From contig CANROW010000008.1 of NCBI GenBank assembly GCA_947632345.1, positions 1 to 53,049 of the forward strand: a DNA stretch of 53,049 nt, given 5' to 3'. Origin of the DNA: an uncultured Bacilli bacterium. GTDB lineage: Bacteria > Bacillota_I > Bacilli_A > RF39 > UBA660. Both the position numbers and the translations under genes were made by a program. Shown piece by piece: positions 41,752-52,051 of this stretch (position 1 is its first letter; every line of letters starts with the position of its first letter). The notes below the pieces were generated by a model. The model ran no database searches. It saw only the letters and a list, made by a program, of their open reading frames with translations, and was not told where the DNA came from.

Positions 41752-42636
41752 TTACTCTTCTTCAAGCATTTTTAAGTAATCTTTAAATTCTTTTGGTACA
41801 TCACTTTCAAAATATAGTTCTTTTTTAGTAATGGGATGAAGAAATCTAATACTTTTCGAATGAAGCATTTGTCCAAAAGAAGTAACTTTTTTGCTTTTGC
41901 CATAAATTGGATCATTAACAATGGGAAACCCAATATAACTCATATGCACTCTGATCTGATGGGTCCTACCCGTCTCCAATTTACATTCAATTAAGGTATT
42001 GTTTTTAAACCTTTTTAAAACGCGAAAATGCGTAATGGCATTCTTACTATTGACGTCAGTCACCATCATCTTTTGTCGGTTGTTGATATCACGACCAATT
42101 GGAGCATCAACTGTTCCGGTTTCGTGTTTGATAACGCCATCAACAATGGCAACATATATTCTCTCCACTTCTTTTTTCTTAATCATATCAGCAAGAAGTT
42201 CGTGGGTTTTATCATCTTTAGCGACAACTAATAAACCACTAGTATCCTTATCAATACGATGAACTATTCCTGGTCTAATCACATCATGCGATAAATTAAA
42301 TTTGTTCATCAAGGCATTGACTAAAGTACCAGAATAATTTCCTGGTGCTGGATGAACAACCATTCCACTAGGTTTGTTGATAATGAGCAAATACTCATCT
42401 TCATAAACAACATCTAAAGGAATGTCCTCACCTTTGATATCAATCGCGAAATCCAATGAATCATCAATGACTACTTCATCATCTAGATGTACTTTATAAC
42501 TACTATTAATCGCTTTACCATTGACCAAAATTTTTTCATTTTGAATCAAGCGCTGAATCTTGCTGCGGCTGATATCTAATTCTTCCGCCAAATAAGCATC
42601 AATTCGTATATTTTCCTTTTCGCATGTGACGTGCAT
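41752..42636 (-). CDS. rluD: RluD-type 23S rRNA pseudouridine synthase
   Basis: S4 domain, IVHRIDKDTSGLLVVAK, LETGRTHQIRVHM. Confidence 0.94.
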   Translation of the reverse strand: MHVTCEKENIRIDAYLAEELDISRSKIQRLIQNEKILVNGKAINSSYKVHLDDEVVIDDSLDFAIDIKGEDIPLDVVYEDEYLLIINKPSGMVVHPAPGNYSGTLVNALMNKFNLSHDVIRPGIVHRIDKDTSGLLVVAKDDKTHELLADMIKKKEVERIYVAIVDGVIKHETGTVDAPIGRDINNRQKMMVTDVNSKNAITHFRVLKRFKNNTLIECKLETGRTHQIRVHMSYIGFPIVNDPIYGKSKKVTSFGQMLHSKSIRFLHPITKKELYFESDVPKEFKDYLKMLEEE

Positions 42637-43204
42637 TCAACTCACTCCTAACTACATCAATAACCATTAACACAATTCCTAATACAATTAATATATCAGC
42701 AATATTAAAAACGGGATAATCATATCCTAAAATATAAAAATTTAAGAAATCGGTAACATATCCATTAAAAACGCGATCAATCAAATTACCAATAATTCCT
42801 GATAATAAAAGGCCATAATACGTAATCGCCATTTTTTTTAACTCTTCTTCCTTTTTTATGAAGAAATATACCATAATGCCCACAAAGGCACTGATAATGG
42901 CTAAAAAAGTCACATTATTTGAAAATAATCCCCAGGCCCCACCAGTATTCTTAACATTTATTATATAGAAAAAATTAGGTATTATTTCAATACCACGATT
43001 AGGAACTACTCGAAAGATACCAATTTTACCACCTTCACTGACCATTTCTGATAGACAATGGGCACAGGAAGTTAAATTAAACTGGGAACGTACGACAAAT
43101 TTTGTAATCTGATCAAGAACAATTCCTATAATTGCAATTAAATATATGTAAATTCTACTTCTTCGCAAGTCATCCTTTTTTTCCATCCAATCACCAACAC
43201 ACAT
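42599..43204 (-). CDS. lspA: lipoprotein signal peptidase
   Basis: ILDQITKFVV, NVKNTGGAWGLF, GIIGNLIDRVFNGYVTDFL, FNIADILI. Confidence 0.92.
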   Translation of the reverse strand: MCVGDWMEKKDDLRRSRIYIYLIAIIGIVLDQITKFVVRSQFNLTSCAHCLSEMVSEGGKIGIFRVVPNRGIEIIPNFFYIINVKNTGGAWGLFSNNVTFLAIISAFVGIMVYFFIKKEEELKKMAITYYGLLLSGIIGNLIDRVFNGYVTDFLNFYILGYDYPVFNIADILIVLGIVLMVIDVVRSELNARHMRKGKYTN

Positions 43205-43246
43205 ATTTTATCAAAAAAACATCTATTTGTACATATAAAAAGAGAG

Positions 43247-43486
43247 TTAAACTCTCTCGTGCATATTTACTAGGATGACATCTTCTCCTATTTTCTTAAT
43301 ATTTTCCCATCGGATTTCCGAAGCCCCATTTTTAGAGGAAAAAGAAAAGCCTCTTTTATTCTCTTCAACGATTAAAGATATAATATTACCAGTTTGTTCA
43401 TCCATTTTAACATCGACAATATTACCAATATTCTTCCCATCAGCCATATTGATGAGCGTCTTATTTTGTAAATCTGATAAAAGCAT
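43247..43486 (-). CDS. YlmC/YmxH family PRC-barrel protein
   Basis: LSDLQNKTLINMADGKNIGNIVDVKMD; EIRWENIKKIGEDVILV. Confidence 0.88.
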   Translation of the reverse strand: MLLSDLQNKTLINMADGKNIGNIVDVKMDEQTGNIISLIVEENKRGFSFSSKNGASEIRWENIKKIGEDVILVNMHERV

Positions 43487-43575
43487 TTTATCACCTAATA
43501 AATTATATTAAAAAAGAAAGAAATTCATTCTAAATAAAAACTCGAATTTATAATGATTCGAGTTCAATAAGCATT

Positions 43576-43652
43576 TGGTAGTCTGCACGGGTTTCGAACC
43601 CGTGAATGCCACCTTGAGAGGGTGGTGTGTTAAGCCACTTCACCAGCAGACC
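43576..43652 (-). tRNA. tRNA-Glu (anticodon CTC)
   Basis: Cloverleaf read by hand: GGTCTGC acceptor, CCACC-CTCTCAA-GGTGG anticodon arm, ACGGG-TTCGAAA-CCCGT T-arm, encoded CCA. Confidence 0.92.
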
Positions 43653-43756
43653 ACATATAAATGTCACAAGACATAAATATTATACCATTAAATATTGTTT
43701 TTTCAATAATTAAATTAATAAATTTTAAAATGTGCTACAATGAAGATGGTGATGAT

Positions 43757-44143
43757 ATGGATAAAAATAAAGAATTAATTCTTGATGTTTTAAAAAAATT
43801 AGACAAATCATCTTTTCGCAGTAGTTTTCATCTCAAACAAAGGGATTTATTATACATTGAAGAAAAAGGTTTAGATGAAATAAAGAAACACGCTTATGAC
43901 TTCATCAATACTCGTTTAGCTCCTAAGGCTATTTCTAATGATGGCAAACAAACACCAATGCGTGGTCATCCCGTCTTTATCGCCCAACACGCAACCGCAA
44001 CTTGTTGTCGGGGGTGTCTATATAAGTGGCACCACATTTCCAAAGATAAAGCTTTAAGTGATAATGAAGTAAATTATGTTGTTAGTATAATTATGACTTG
44101 GATAAAAAAAGAAGTTAAAAAAAACAACTCAAATAGAAATTGA
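43757..44143 (+). CDS. DUF4186-like protein
   Basis: HPVFIAQHATATCCRGCLYKWHHI; start at MDKNKELILD (ORF track start lies at the tRNA flank). Confidence 0.75.
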   Translation: MDKNKELILDVLKKLDKSSFRSSFHLKQRDLLYIEEKGLDEIKKHAYDFINTRLAPKAISNDGKQTPMRGHPVFIAQHATATCCRGCLYKWHHISKDKALSDNEVNYVVSIIMTWIKKEVKKNNSNRN

Positions 44144-44158
44144 GTTGTCTTTTTATTA
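44120..44158. terminator. bidirectional terminator
   Basis: aaaaaaacaactcaaatagaaattgagttgtcttttt. Confidence 0.7.
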
Positions 44159-45064
44159 TTTTGTCGTTGAACTATCGTTTTTTACATCCTTAAACATTTC
44201 TTCAACAGTAGTCGCAAGAGTTGCTACACTTTGTAAGTTAGATGGAACAATTATCTTTGTAGCTTTACCATCAGCCATTTTACCAATTGCTTCAAAACTC
44301 TTCAAAGCAAGAACAGATTTATCAGCTTTAGCTTCACGTAATAAGCGAATACCTTCAGCTTCGGCTTGTCTTATTTTCAACATAGCTTCAGCTTCACCTT
44401 CTGCTACTCTAATTTGAGCTTCACGGCTTGCTTCGGCTCTTAAAATAGCACTTTCTTTTTCACCTTCAGCAATTAAGATGCTTGACTTTTTCTCTCCTTC
44501 AGCTTGAAGAATCTTTTCACGTCTTTCACGTTCAGCACGCATTTGTTTCTCCATAGCTTCTTGAATATCACGTGGTGGAATAATATTTTTAACTTCAACA
44601 CGATTAATTTTAATTCCCCATGGATCTGTTGCTTCATCAAGAATAGAACGCATCTTAGCATTAATGATATCTCTTGATGTCAATGTTTGGTCAAGCTCAA
44701 GTTCACCAATGATATTACGAAGAGTTGTTGCTGTTAAATTTTCAATTGCTGTGATTGGATTTTCAACACCATAAGTATATAGTTTTGGATCAGTGATTTG
44801 ATAGTAGACAACGGTATCGATTTGCATCGTAACATTATCTTTAGTAATAACAGGTTGTGGTACGAAATCTTTAACAATTTCCTTTAGCGTTATTCTATTA
44901 GCAACGCGATCAATAAATGGTAATTTAATGTGTAATCCATTACTCCAAGTCTCAAAATAAGAACCTACTCTTTCCACAACATAAGCTTCAGCTTGTGGTA
45001 CAACACGTACACAAATGACAACAATAACAGCAATAATAACAAGTAAAATAATTAAAAAATTCAT
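44156..45064 (-). CDS. SPFH/stomatin-like protein
   Basis: VVPQAEAYVVERVGSYFETWSNGLHIKLPFIDRVA; Ala/Glu-rich coiled-coil region. Confidence 0.94.
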   Translation of the reverse strand: MNFLIILLVIIAVIVVICVRVVPQAEAYVVERVGSYFETWSNGLHIKLPFIDRVANRITLKEIVKDFVPQPVITKDNVTMQIDTVVYYQITDPKLYTYGVENPITAIENLTATTLRNIIGELELDQTLTSRDIINAKMRSILDEATDPWGIKINRVEVKNIIPPRDIQEAMEKQMRAERERREKILQAEGEKKSSILIAEGEKESAILRAEASREAQIRVAEGEAEAMLKIRQAEAEGIRLLREAKADKSVLALKSFEAIGKMADGKATKIIVPSNLQSVATLATTVEEMFKDVKNDSSTTK

Positions 45065-45067
45065 AAA

Positions 45068-45481
45068 TTATACCTCCTCTACAATTAATTTAACCCCTTC
45101 AATTTTAATTATTTTGACAGTTTTTCCAACTTCAATAGTCTTATCAGAAATAGCTGTCCATCTCTTTCCGTCCACTTTTACTTCACCAGGATTGTTTTTA
45201 GAAATCTTTTCAGTAACGATACCTTCCATATCAACTACACGATCTAGATTTGTTTTATGTTTCGTCTTGTTAAGGACTTTTTCTAATGGTTTTTTAGTAG
45301 TGATAAATAAAATTACTCCTAGGATTACAAATACTGCGAATTGGATATAAAAGTCAATCTCAAAGAACGATAAAACTAAAGCAACTAGGGCCGATGCAAT
45401 AAACCATATACTGACCAAGTTCACAGTCACAATCTCAACAATACTGAGTAAAATGACGACCATGAGCCAAAAATACTCCAT
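45068..45481 (-). CDS. NfeD-like membrane protein
   Basis: hydrophobic N-terminus and OB-like GIVTEKISKNNPGEVKVDGKRWTAIS; operon with SPFH. Confidence 0.9.
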   Translation of the reverse strand: MEYFWLMVVILLSIVEIVTVNLVSIWFIASALVALVLSFFEIDFYIQFAVFVILGVILFITTKKPLEKVLNKTKHKTNLDRVVDMEGIVTEKISKNNPGEVKVDGKRWTAISDKTIEVGKTVKIIKIEGVKLIVEEV

Positions 45482-45565
45482 ACTTTACCTCCTAAAATAA
45501 TTATACTATTTTTGACTAAAAAAGACAATATGATACTAATACATATATATGAAAAAAAGAATAGA

Positions 45566-47221
45566 TTATTCTTTAAAAAGATCTATTCTTTTAGCCATTC
45601 GTTCGCTTCCCAATATTTTTAAAATATCATAGAGATTAGGAGTCGTTGTCTTCGTTGTAAATACTACTCTGATGACGTTAGAAATATCGGCAATGCTTCC
45701 TTTATATTTATCAGGATTCTCTTTAAAACTATGCATATCTGTAGCATAATTCAAGCTCTCACTCAATTGTTTCATCTTCTCAAACCATTCTTCTTGTGAA
45801 TCATTGTAATCATAATATTTATCCATATATAAATCGATAATATTAATGGCCTCTTCGCGACTGATATTACTAGGTAATTCATAAACTCTGTCACTCTTCA
45901 TAAACAACTCATCATACATATACCAACTACCTGTTTTAATTTCACTGAGGCTAGCGTAATCTTTACGGGGCTTTTTCTTTTCTCTTTCAATGTTTAAATA
46001 AGCAATTGTCGCATCTTTGTATTTAGTGATTAAATCATAAAATTCTTCATCATACTCTTTTGACCACGCAAGGAGACGACTATACAAATCTTCTTTGCTC
46101 AAATAACTTATATAGTTTTTGGAGATGTTCAACAATTTATCCAAATCAAATAGGGATCCACTCGTCGATACCTTTTTAAAATCGAATTTGAAGTTATCAA
46201 TACTTCCCTTAGGATTAGATTGATACCAAGCTTCAAAATTGCTATTGGCAATGGTCATTAAGTATAATTGAACGACTTCGTTAGGAATTCCCAATTCGTG
46301 ATAATAACTTATTGCTGCATATGCATCTTTTCGCTTGCTGAGTTTTCTTCGCGAACTACCATCTTGAACCATAATTGGTGATAAATGAGCATACTTTGGC
46401 AATTTAAATCCCAAGGTATTAAATAGTTCAATATGTACAGGTAAAGAGCTAACCCACTCATCTCCACGAACGACGTGTGTAGTATGCATCAAATGGTCAT
46501 CAATCGCGTGAGCAAAATGATAAGTTGGTAGGCCATCAGACTTGACGATCACAATATCGAGATTGTTTTCTGGGAACTCTAACTCCCCTTTGATCAAATC
46601 TTTTATTTTAACTCGGCGCGTTATATCTCCTCTGGATTTTAATCGGATGACGTATTTTTCACCATTTTGAATTCTTCGCATTTGTTCTTCAATAGATAGA
46701 TGACGACATTTAGCAAAACTGCCATAATAACCGATTTCTTCTTTGTTGACTTCTTGCATTTGTCTAATTTCATCCAAATCTTCCGCACTACAAAAGCAAG
46801 GATAAGCAAGTCCTTTAGCAATTAAGTCCTTGACATAACACTGATAAATCTCTTTTCTTTGACTTTGAACATAAGGTCCATAATTACCAGTCTCTTTATT
46901 TTCACCGATAACGCCTTCATCAATATCAATTCCGAAATTGGTCAAATCGCGAATAATGTTTTCAATTCCGTTCTCAACTTTGCGTTGTTGATCAGTATCT
47001 TCAATACGAATATAAAAGATACCATTAGTATCCTTAGCCACTTTCGAAGCAAGAAAAGCGGCAAACAAAGATCCCATATGCACAAAGCCAGTTGGACTAG
47101 GAGCAAATCTTGAAACCACACTGCCCTCTTTTAAATCACGTTCGGGATACAATTTTTCATAATAACTGATATCTTTATCAATATTAGGAAAAATTAAATT
47201 AGCTAAGTCTTGATTATTCAT
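45566..47221 (-). CDS. gltX: glutamate--tRNA ligase
   Basis: SRFAPSPTGFVHMGSLFAAFL; RRKLSKRKDA. Confidence 0.95.
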   Translation of the reverse strand: MNNQDLANLIFPNIDKDISYYEKLYPERDLKEGSVVSRFAPSPTGFVHMGSLFAAFLASKVAKDTNGIFYIRIEDTDQQRKVENGIENIIRDLTNFGIDIDEGVIGENKETGNYGPYVQSQRKEIYQCYVKDLIAKGLAYPCFCSAEDLDEIRQMQEVNKEEIGYYGSFAKCRHLSIEEQMRRIQNGEKYVIRLKSRGDITRRVKIKDLIKGELEFPENNLDIVIVKSDGLPTYHFAHAIDDHLMHTTHVVRGDEWVSSLPVHIELFNTLGFKLPKYAHLSPIMVQDGSSRRKLSKRKDAYAAISYYHELGIPNEVVQLYLMTIANSNFEAWYQSNPKGSIDNFKFDFKKVSTSGSLFDLDKLLNISKNYISYLSKEDLYSRLLAWSKEYDEEFYDLITKYKDATIAYLNIEREKKKPRKDYASLSEIKTGSWYMYDELFMKSDRVYELPSNISREEAINIIDLYMDKYYDYNDSQEEWFEKMKQLSESLNYATDMHSFKENPDKYKGSIADISNVIRVVFTTKTTTPNLYDILKILGSERMAKRIDLFKE

Positions 47222-47387
47222 ATAACACCTCTCAAACTGAATTTTCTTCAGTCGACTAGCATATTATAGCACACATCTACCTAAAGAAACATATCTATTT
47301 TGTAAAATGCTTGGACAAACTGCTTTTCTATGATAAAATGATTATGCAAACAACAAAAAATAATTGGTTGCAGGAAAGGATATAATT

Positions 47388-48188
47388 ATGAAAAAAATAT
47401 TAATAGTTCTAACACTAGTATGTGGATGTATATTCCTAGCTGGATGTGGCAAAGAAAATGTCAAATTGAATTTTACAGAATTAGCTGAAAAAATTGATAA
47501 TCTCGAAAATAAAGAGTTTGCTCGTGTCACCGCCGCAACTCTATTAGGTGAAAAGATGGAAGGGTTAGAAGAAATCTACCAAGGTAACTTCAATAAAGAA
47601 TTTGGTATCAACGATGACAACATTGAAGAAGCTAATATAGCTATTAATCGTAGTACTAATGATATGTTCTTAATAGTTAAAGCTGTTGAAGGAAAAAAAG
47701 ATGATGTCAAAAAAGAAATAGATGCATATATGGATAGCTTAGATGAAGAAGTCAAAGCTAAAGAAACTTTTGAAGAATACGATGAATATTTAATCTATAT
47801 CGTTAATGAAAATAGTAAGAATTTGATGAAAGAAGTTAAAGATTGTCATAACAAATTATTTACAGCTCTAATGGAAGTTGATGATGATACGCTTTCACAA
47901 AAATTTGGTATTGAAAAAGATATGGTTGATGAATATCTTGCCAAAATACCAATGATGGTTGTCAATTCAAATAGTTACATCATTTTAAAACCAGCTAGTG
48001 GACAAAAAGATGCTGTTAAAGAAAAGATGAATACTTATATGGAAAATCTTGAAAATCAATGGAAGACCTATCTTCCCGATCAATATGATCTTGTTAAAAA
48101 TAGACTTGAAAAAGAATATGGTGATTATTTGATCTATATCATTTCTCAAGACAATGACGCTGTCTACGACGCAATCAAAAATGAATAA
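47388..48188 (+). CDS. lipoprotein with two tandem DUF4358-like repeats
   Basis: lipobox LAGCGK; two repeats (FNKEFGINDDNIEEANIAIN... / LSQKFGIEKDMVDEYLAKIP...). Confidence 0.85.
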   Translation: MKKILIVLTLVCGCIFLAGCGKENVKLNFTELAEKIDNLENKEFARVTAATLLGEKMEGLEEIYQGNFNKEFGINDDNIEEANIAINRSTNDMFLIVKAVEGKKDDVKKEIDAYMDSLDEEVKAKETFEEYDEYLIYIVNENSKNLMKEVKDCHNKLFTALMEVDDDTLSQKFGIEKDMVDEYLAKIPMMVVNSNSYIILKPASGQKDAVKEKMNTYMENLENQWKTYLPDQYDLVKNRLEKEYGDYLIYIISQDNDAVYDAIKNE

Positions 48189-48211
48189 AAAGAGCAGGAA
48201 AGGATAAATTT

Positions 48212-49609
48212 ATGGTATTTAGTAGCATTCCATTTATCTTTTTCTTTTTGCCTCTTTTTTTAATAATTTATTATTTGGTTCCCTTTAAGGTAAAAAATAT
48301 CATTTTACTAATTTTTAGTCTCATCTTCTATGCTTGGGGTGAACCAATATATATTCTATTGATGATCTTTTCATCAATCGTTGATTACATCAATGGGCAA
48401 TTATTAAAAAGAACTGAGAAAAAAGGAAAAAGAAAATTAATTTTAATTGAATCAATTATTGTCAATCTCTTACTATTATCTTTCTTTAAGTATAGTGATT
48501 TCTTAATTGAAAATATCAATCACTTATTTAAATTAAGTATTCATCTTCTCAACTTACCTCTACCAATTGGAATCAGTTTCTTCACTTTTCAAACGATGAG
48601 CTACACGATTGATGTCTATCGTAAAGAAGTTAAACCTGAAGATAATTTTTTCAACTTTATGGCTTATGTCTCAATGTTTCCCCAGTTGATAGCGGGACCA
48701 ATTGTCAGATATGAAACCATTCATAATGAATTAAAGGAAAGAGAAATATCTTTTAATAATTTCACAAGTGGTTTTATACGTTTTCTCGAGGGATTATTCA
48801 AAAAAGTATTAATTGCTAACACTCTCGGTGCTCTCTTTTTAGAGATCTCTACCAATTATGAAATATATTCATCAATGACTTTGATACTCGGAATAATCGC
48901 TTTTGCTTTTCAAATATATTTTGATTTTTCAGGATATAGCGATATGGCAATTGGTATTGGCAAAATGCTAGGATTCAACTATTTAGAAAATTTCAACTAT
49001 CCATATATTTCTAAAAGTATTACCGAATTCTGGCGACGTTGGCACATATCATTATCGAGCTTTTTCAAAGACTATGTCTACATTCCCCTTGGTGGTAGCC
49101 GTTGTTCAAAGCTAAAGAATATGCGCAATATCCTCATCGTTTGGTTTTTAACAGGTCTATGGCATGGTGCCAGTTGGAATTTTATTTTATGGGGATTATA
49201 TTTTGGAGTGATTCTTTTGATTGAGAAATTCATCTTAAAAAAATATTTAGAGAAATTACCCAATTTTGCCAAACATCTTTATAGCATTATTCTCATCCTA
49301 ATCGGATGGTTGATCTTTGCTTTTGACGATATCAATATTTTAGCTAGCTTTACGACTAAATTACTAGGCATAAATACTAATTTTATTGCGAACGACTTTT
49401 TCTTTCTCTTCAAGAATTACGCAATCATATTAGTTGTAGCGACTATCTTTTCAACACCATTTAGTCAAAAAATTAAAGACTTTGTCACGAGACAAAAGAA
49501 AGGAGTATATTATGTAATAATGTTTATGAGTTATGTCTTACTATTCATCGTGACTATATCCCTATTAGTAAGTGATACTTATAATCCATTCTTATATTTT
49601 AGATTCTAA
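48212..49609 (+). CDS. MBOAT family O-acyltransferase
   Basis: PIGISFFTFQTMSYTIDVYR, FWRRWHISLSSFFKDYVYIPLGG, WHGASWNFILWG. Confidence 0.95.
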   Translation: MVFSSIPFIFFFLPLFLIIYYLVPFKVKNIILLIFSLIFYAWGEPIYILLMIFSSIVDYINGQLLKRTEKKGKRKLILIESIIVNLLLLSFFKYSDFLIENINHLFKLSIHLLNLPLPIGISFFTFQTMSYTIDVYRKEVKPEDNFFNFMAYVSMFPQLIAGPIVRYETIHNELKEREISFNNFTSGFIRFLEGLFKKVLIANTLGALFLEISTNYEIYSSMTLILGIIAFAFQIYFDFSGYSDMAIGIGKMLGFNYLENFNYPYISKSITEFWRRWHISLSSFFKDYVYIPLGGSRCSKLKNMRNILIVWFLTGLWHGASWNFILWGLYFGVILLIEKFILKKYLEKLPNFAKHLYSIILILIGWLIFAFDDINILASFTTKLLGINTNFIANDFFFLFKNYAIILVVATIFSTPFSQKIKDFVTRQKKGVYYVIMFMSYVLLFIVTISLLVSDTYNPFLYFRF

Positions 49610-49611
49610 TT

Positions 49612-50721
49612 ATGGACAAAATGAATAAATTAATCGCCATTTTCATATCAATTATGATTCTATCTTTTACCTTTTTCTTCTTCGTCAGTGATAAAAAAGA
49701 ATTTTCCGAAAATGAGTTTCGCTATTTAGAAAAATTTCCTAAATTTTCAATGGCTTCTCTTTTCGATGGAAAATACATCGCAAGCATTGAGGACTACACG
49801 ACTGATCACTTTCCTATGCGTGAAGAATTAGTATCATTAAAAATAGAAGTATTTACCATCATTCAACAAAAAATGATTAATGATGTTTATCTTGCTGAAG
49901 ATGACTACTTAATCAATCGCTTTAAAAGTCCTAAAAATAGTGACAAAATCATTAAAATCATCAATCGCTTTAAAGAAGAAAATCCCGACCTTAATGTATC
50001 GATGTTACTAGCGCCAACCGCTACCAGTATCTATCAAGAATTGCTACCCAAGAATAACATTAATGCTAGTGAAAGGGATGCTATCAATTACTACTATGAC
50101 AATTTAAAAGTTAAAAAAATAGATATATATGATATCTTGATGGCTAATAAAAATAAATATCAATTGTTCTATAAGACTGATCATCACTGGACCAGTTTTG
50201 GAGCTTATTTCGCTTATTACCAATATTGTCTTGATAATGATATAAAACCTTATGAATTAAAAGAACTACATATCGATAGAGTCAGTGACGATTTTTTAGG
50301 AACACTTTATTCTAAAGTTTTCACAATTAATCAAGATAGAGATAAAATCTATAAAATAAATTTAAAAAATTATGACTTCACTCTACAATATTTAACTAAG
50401 ACAACTACTGACTTCTACCAAGAGCAATATCTACGAGAAAAAGATAAGTACTCATATTTTTTAGGGACTAACGAACCAATAATCGAAATCACTAATAACC
50501 ATTCTGATAGTACTGACGAAATACTAATCATTAAAGATAGCTACGCTAACGCCTTTATTCCTTTACTTGCCAATCACTATAAGAAAGTTCATGTCATAGA
50601 TCCAAGATATTACAATTTAAAAATAAGTGATTATCTATCTGAAAAAGGAATTACAAATGTTCTTCTCGTCTACAACATCAATAATATTGATACTGATACT
50701 GGAATAATTAATCTACAATAA
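49612..50721 (+). CDS. DHHW/AlgX-like SGNH-type protein
   Basis: TDHHWTSFGAYFAYYQY, LIIKDSYANAFIPLL. Confidence 0.92.
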   Translation: MDKMNKLIAIFISIMILSFTFFFFVSDKKEFSENEFRYLEKFPKFSMASLFDGKYIASIEDYTTDHFPMREELVSLKIEVFTIIQQKMINDVYLAEDDYLINRFKSPKNSDKIIKIINRFKEENPDLNVSMLLAPTATSIYQELLPKNNINASERDAINYYYDNLKVKKIDIYDILMANKNKYQLFYKTDHHWTSFGAYFAYYQYCLDNDIKPYELKELHIDRVSDDFLGTLYSKVFTINQDRDKIYKINLKNYDFTLQYLTKTTTDFYQEQYLREKDKYSYFLGTNEPIIEITNNHSDSTDEILIIKDSYANAFIPLLANHYKKVHVIDPRYYNLKISDYLSEKGITNVLLVYNINNIDTDTGIINLQ

Positions 50722-50737
50722 AGGATTTAACCAATTT

Positions 50738-50768
50738 AAAAGGGCATTCATCGCCCTTTTATTTTTTT
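50738..50768. terminator. bidirectional terminator
   Basis: aaaagggcattcatcgcccttttattttttt. Confidence 0.75.
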
Positions 50769-51320
50769 ATCTTTGATATCATTTAGAATTTGCATAACTT
50801 CTTCATAAACATAAGACTCTGTATTATCATTCTTATATGGTGCGACAAAATCATCTATCTCTGATAAGACTAAATCAATATTATCTTCATTAACTCTATC
50901 GTTAATTATTGCTAAACAGGTATTTTTGTATCCCCTTACAGCACAACCAGCTAGAGCTTTATAATAAGATAATTCTGGCAATTGCGATTTTTTATACAAT
51001 TCATTAGCCATTTCATCAGTTACTACTCTTGGATTATGAAGAATAATTTTATTACTTCTAAAGACGCCGTGGGGCGCTGAAACACTTGGACACTCTATTA
51101 CTTCAGCATCATTGGGTATTTCAACATCATAAATTGTATCGCCACGAACTAACCAGCGCAAAATTTTATCCTCAGTACTAAAATTAAAGCCACCCATTTC
51201 TTTGGGATCATTACTCTCAGGATGCCAATAATCAGCTATGTTAACCTCGTCTATTTTGTAAACTAAATCACTGTTAGCTCCTGATGTTCTACCAAACATA
51301 ACTTTTAAATATTTATTCAT
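50748..51320 (-). CDS. conserved-looking hypothetical protein
   Basis: MNKYLKVMFGRTSGANSDLVYKIDEVN...; RBS aggagaaag before the ATG at 51320. Confidence 0.75.
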   Translation of the reverse strand: MNKYLKVMFGRTSGANSDLVYKIDEVNIADYWHPESNDPKEMGGFNFSTEDKILRWLVRGDTIYDVEIPNDAEVIECPSVSAPHGVFRSNKIILHNPRVVTDEMANELYKKSQLPELSYYKALAGCAVRGYKNTCLAIINDRVNEDNIDLVLSEIDDFVAPYKNDNTESYVYEEVMQILNDIKDKKIKGR

Positions 51321-51339
51321 ATTCTTTCTCCTATTAATA

Positions 51340-51505
51340 ATCATTTAACATAATCATAATAACATAAAAATGATATATCAAAAAGTGTTTTTCTTTACTA
51401 TGATCTTTTACTTCTGGATATAATACTATTTTTCTACCCCCTATAATTTCCTAAATTCCACTGTTCTATAACAGCATTACTTACTTTGCCTAAAAACCTC
51501 TTCAT
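51340..51505 (-). pseudogene. frameshifted remnant of a BECR-like ORF
   Basis: MKRFLGKVSNAVIEQWNLGNYRG* (51505-51434), then a shifted frame GRKIVLYPEVKDHSKEKHFLIYH; N-terminal pattern parallels the ORF at 52032-52412. Confidence 0.45.
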
Positions 51506-51533
51506 GTCTTCACCTAATACCTCTTGTTTTTAA

Positions 51534-51561
51534 TAAAAAAAACTTACACTTTCGTATAAGT
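51534..51561 (-). terminator. intrinsic terminator of copy-1 RNA
   Basis: minus strand ACTTATAC-GAAA-GTGTAAGT followed by T8. Confidence 0.85.
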
Positions 51562-51676
51562 CCTTTTCGAGTAATAAGCCTTTGCATCACTTGGCATCTC
51601 ATCGAATCCTAAGATTCTACACTTAAACTATTGCTAGTCGCGATAGGCGATGTCTCTCTATCCTTAATTATTCTCT
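51534..51676 (-). ncRNA. candidate structured small RNA, copy 1
   Basis: between repeat-borne promoter and strong terminator; hairpins GAATC-TTAG-GATTC and ACTA-GCAA-TAGT; long-range GAGAATAA/TTATT(A)CTC. Confidence 0.45.
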
Positions 51677-51851
51677 TATAATTATAAGAATATCTGATTT
51701 CAACAATACAGTAAGCCACTACAACTCGCACAATAATATTACTATAAATGTTGTAGCAATTCAATATAGATTTTGGACAAAAAATGTTTTTTATCACTTA
51801 TATTTTATCATTACACTTCTTTTTTTTATTTTCCTATATCATAGTAAAAAA
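51675..51851 (-). repeat. upstream repeat copy 1
   Basis: near-identical core with copy 2 (aacaatacagtaagccact...acaataatattactataaatgttg...gcaattcaatatagattttggacaaaaaatgttttttat). Confidence 0.9.
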
Positions 51852-51928
51852 GGCATCCCAAGAAGCTGTTATATATACCAATTTAGAAAATTCAAACATA
51901 AAGAATTACACAATAAAATCAAGTTAAT

Positions 51929-52051
51929 TTTAAAGGAATACATTTTGGTAAAAAACTAAAAGATGAGCTGCACGAAAAAGGACAAGCTGTTTTCAAAAAG
52001 GCTTATCCTAATTTGAAGTTTATAGATATATTTAAGGAGAATTACTTTTAA
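51929..52051 (+). pseudogene. C-terminal remnant ORF
   Basis: open tail ...NFKGIHFGKKLKDELHEKGQAVFKKAYPNLKFIDIFKENYF* with no start codon or upstream coding sequence. Confidence 0.35.

Noticed and set aside
44145-45350. Plus-strand ORFs antisense to SPFH/NfeD genes
   Set aside because: Opposite well-supported coding sequence
51609-51797. 62-aa minus-strand ORF across repeat copy 1
   Set aside because: Crosses promoter repeat and predicted RNA; not preserved in copy 2
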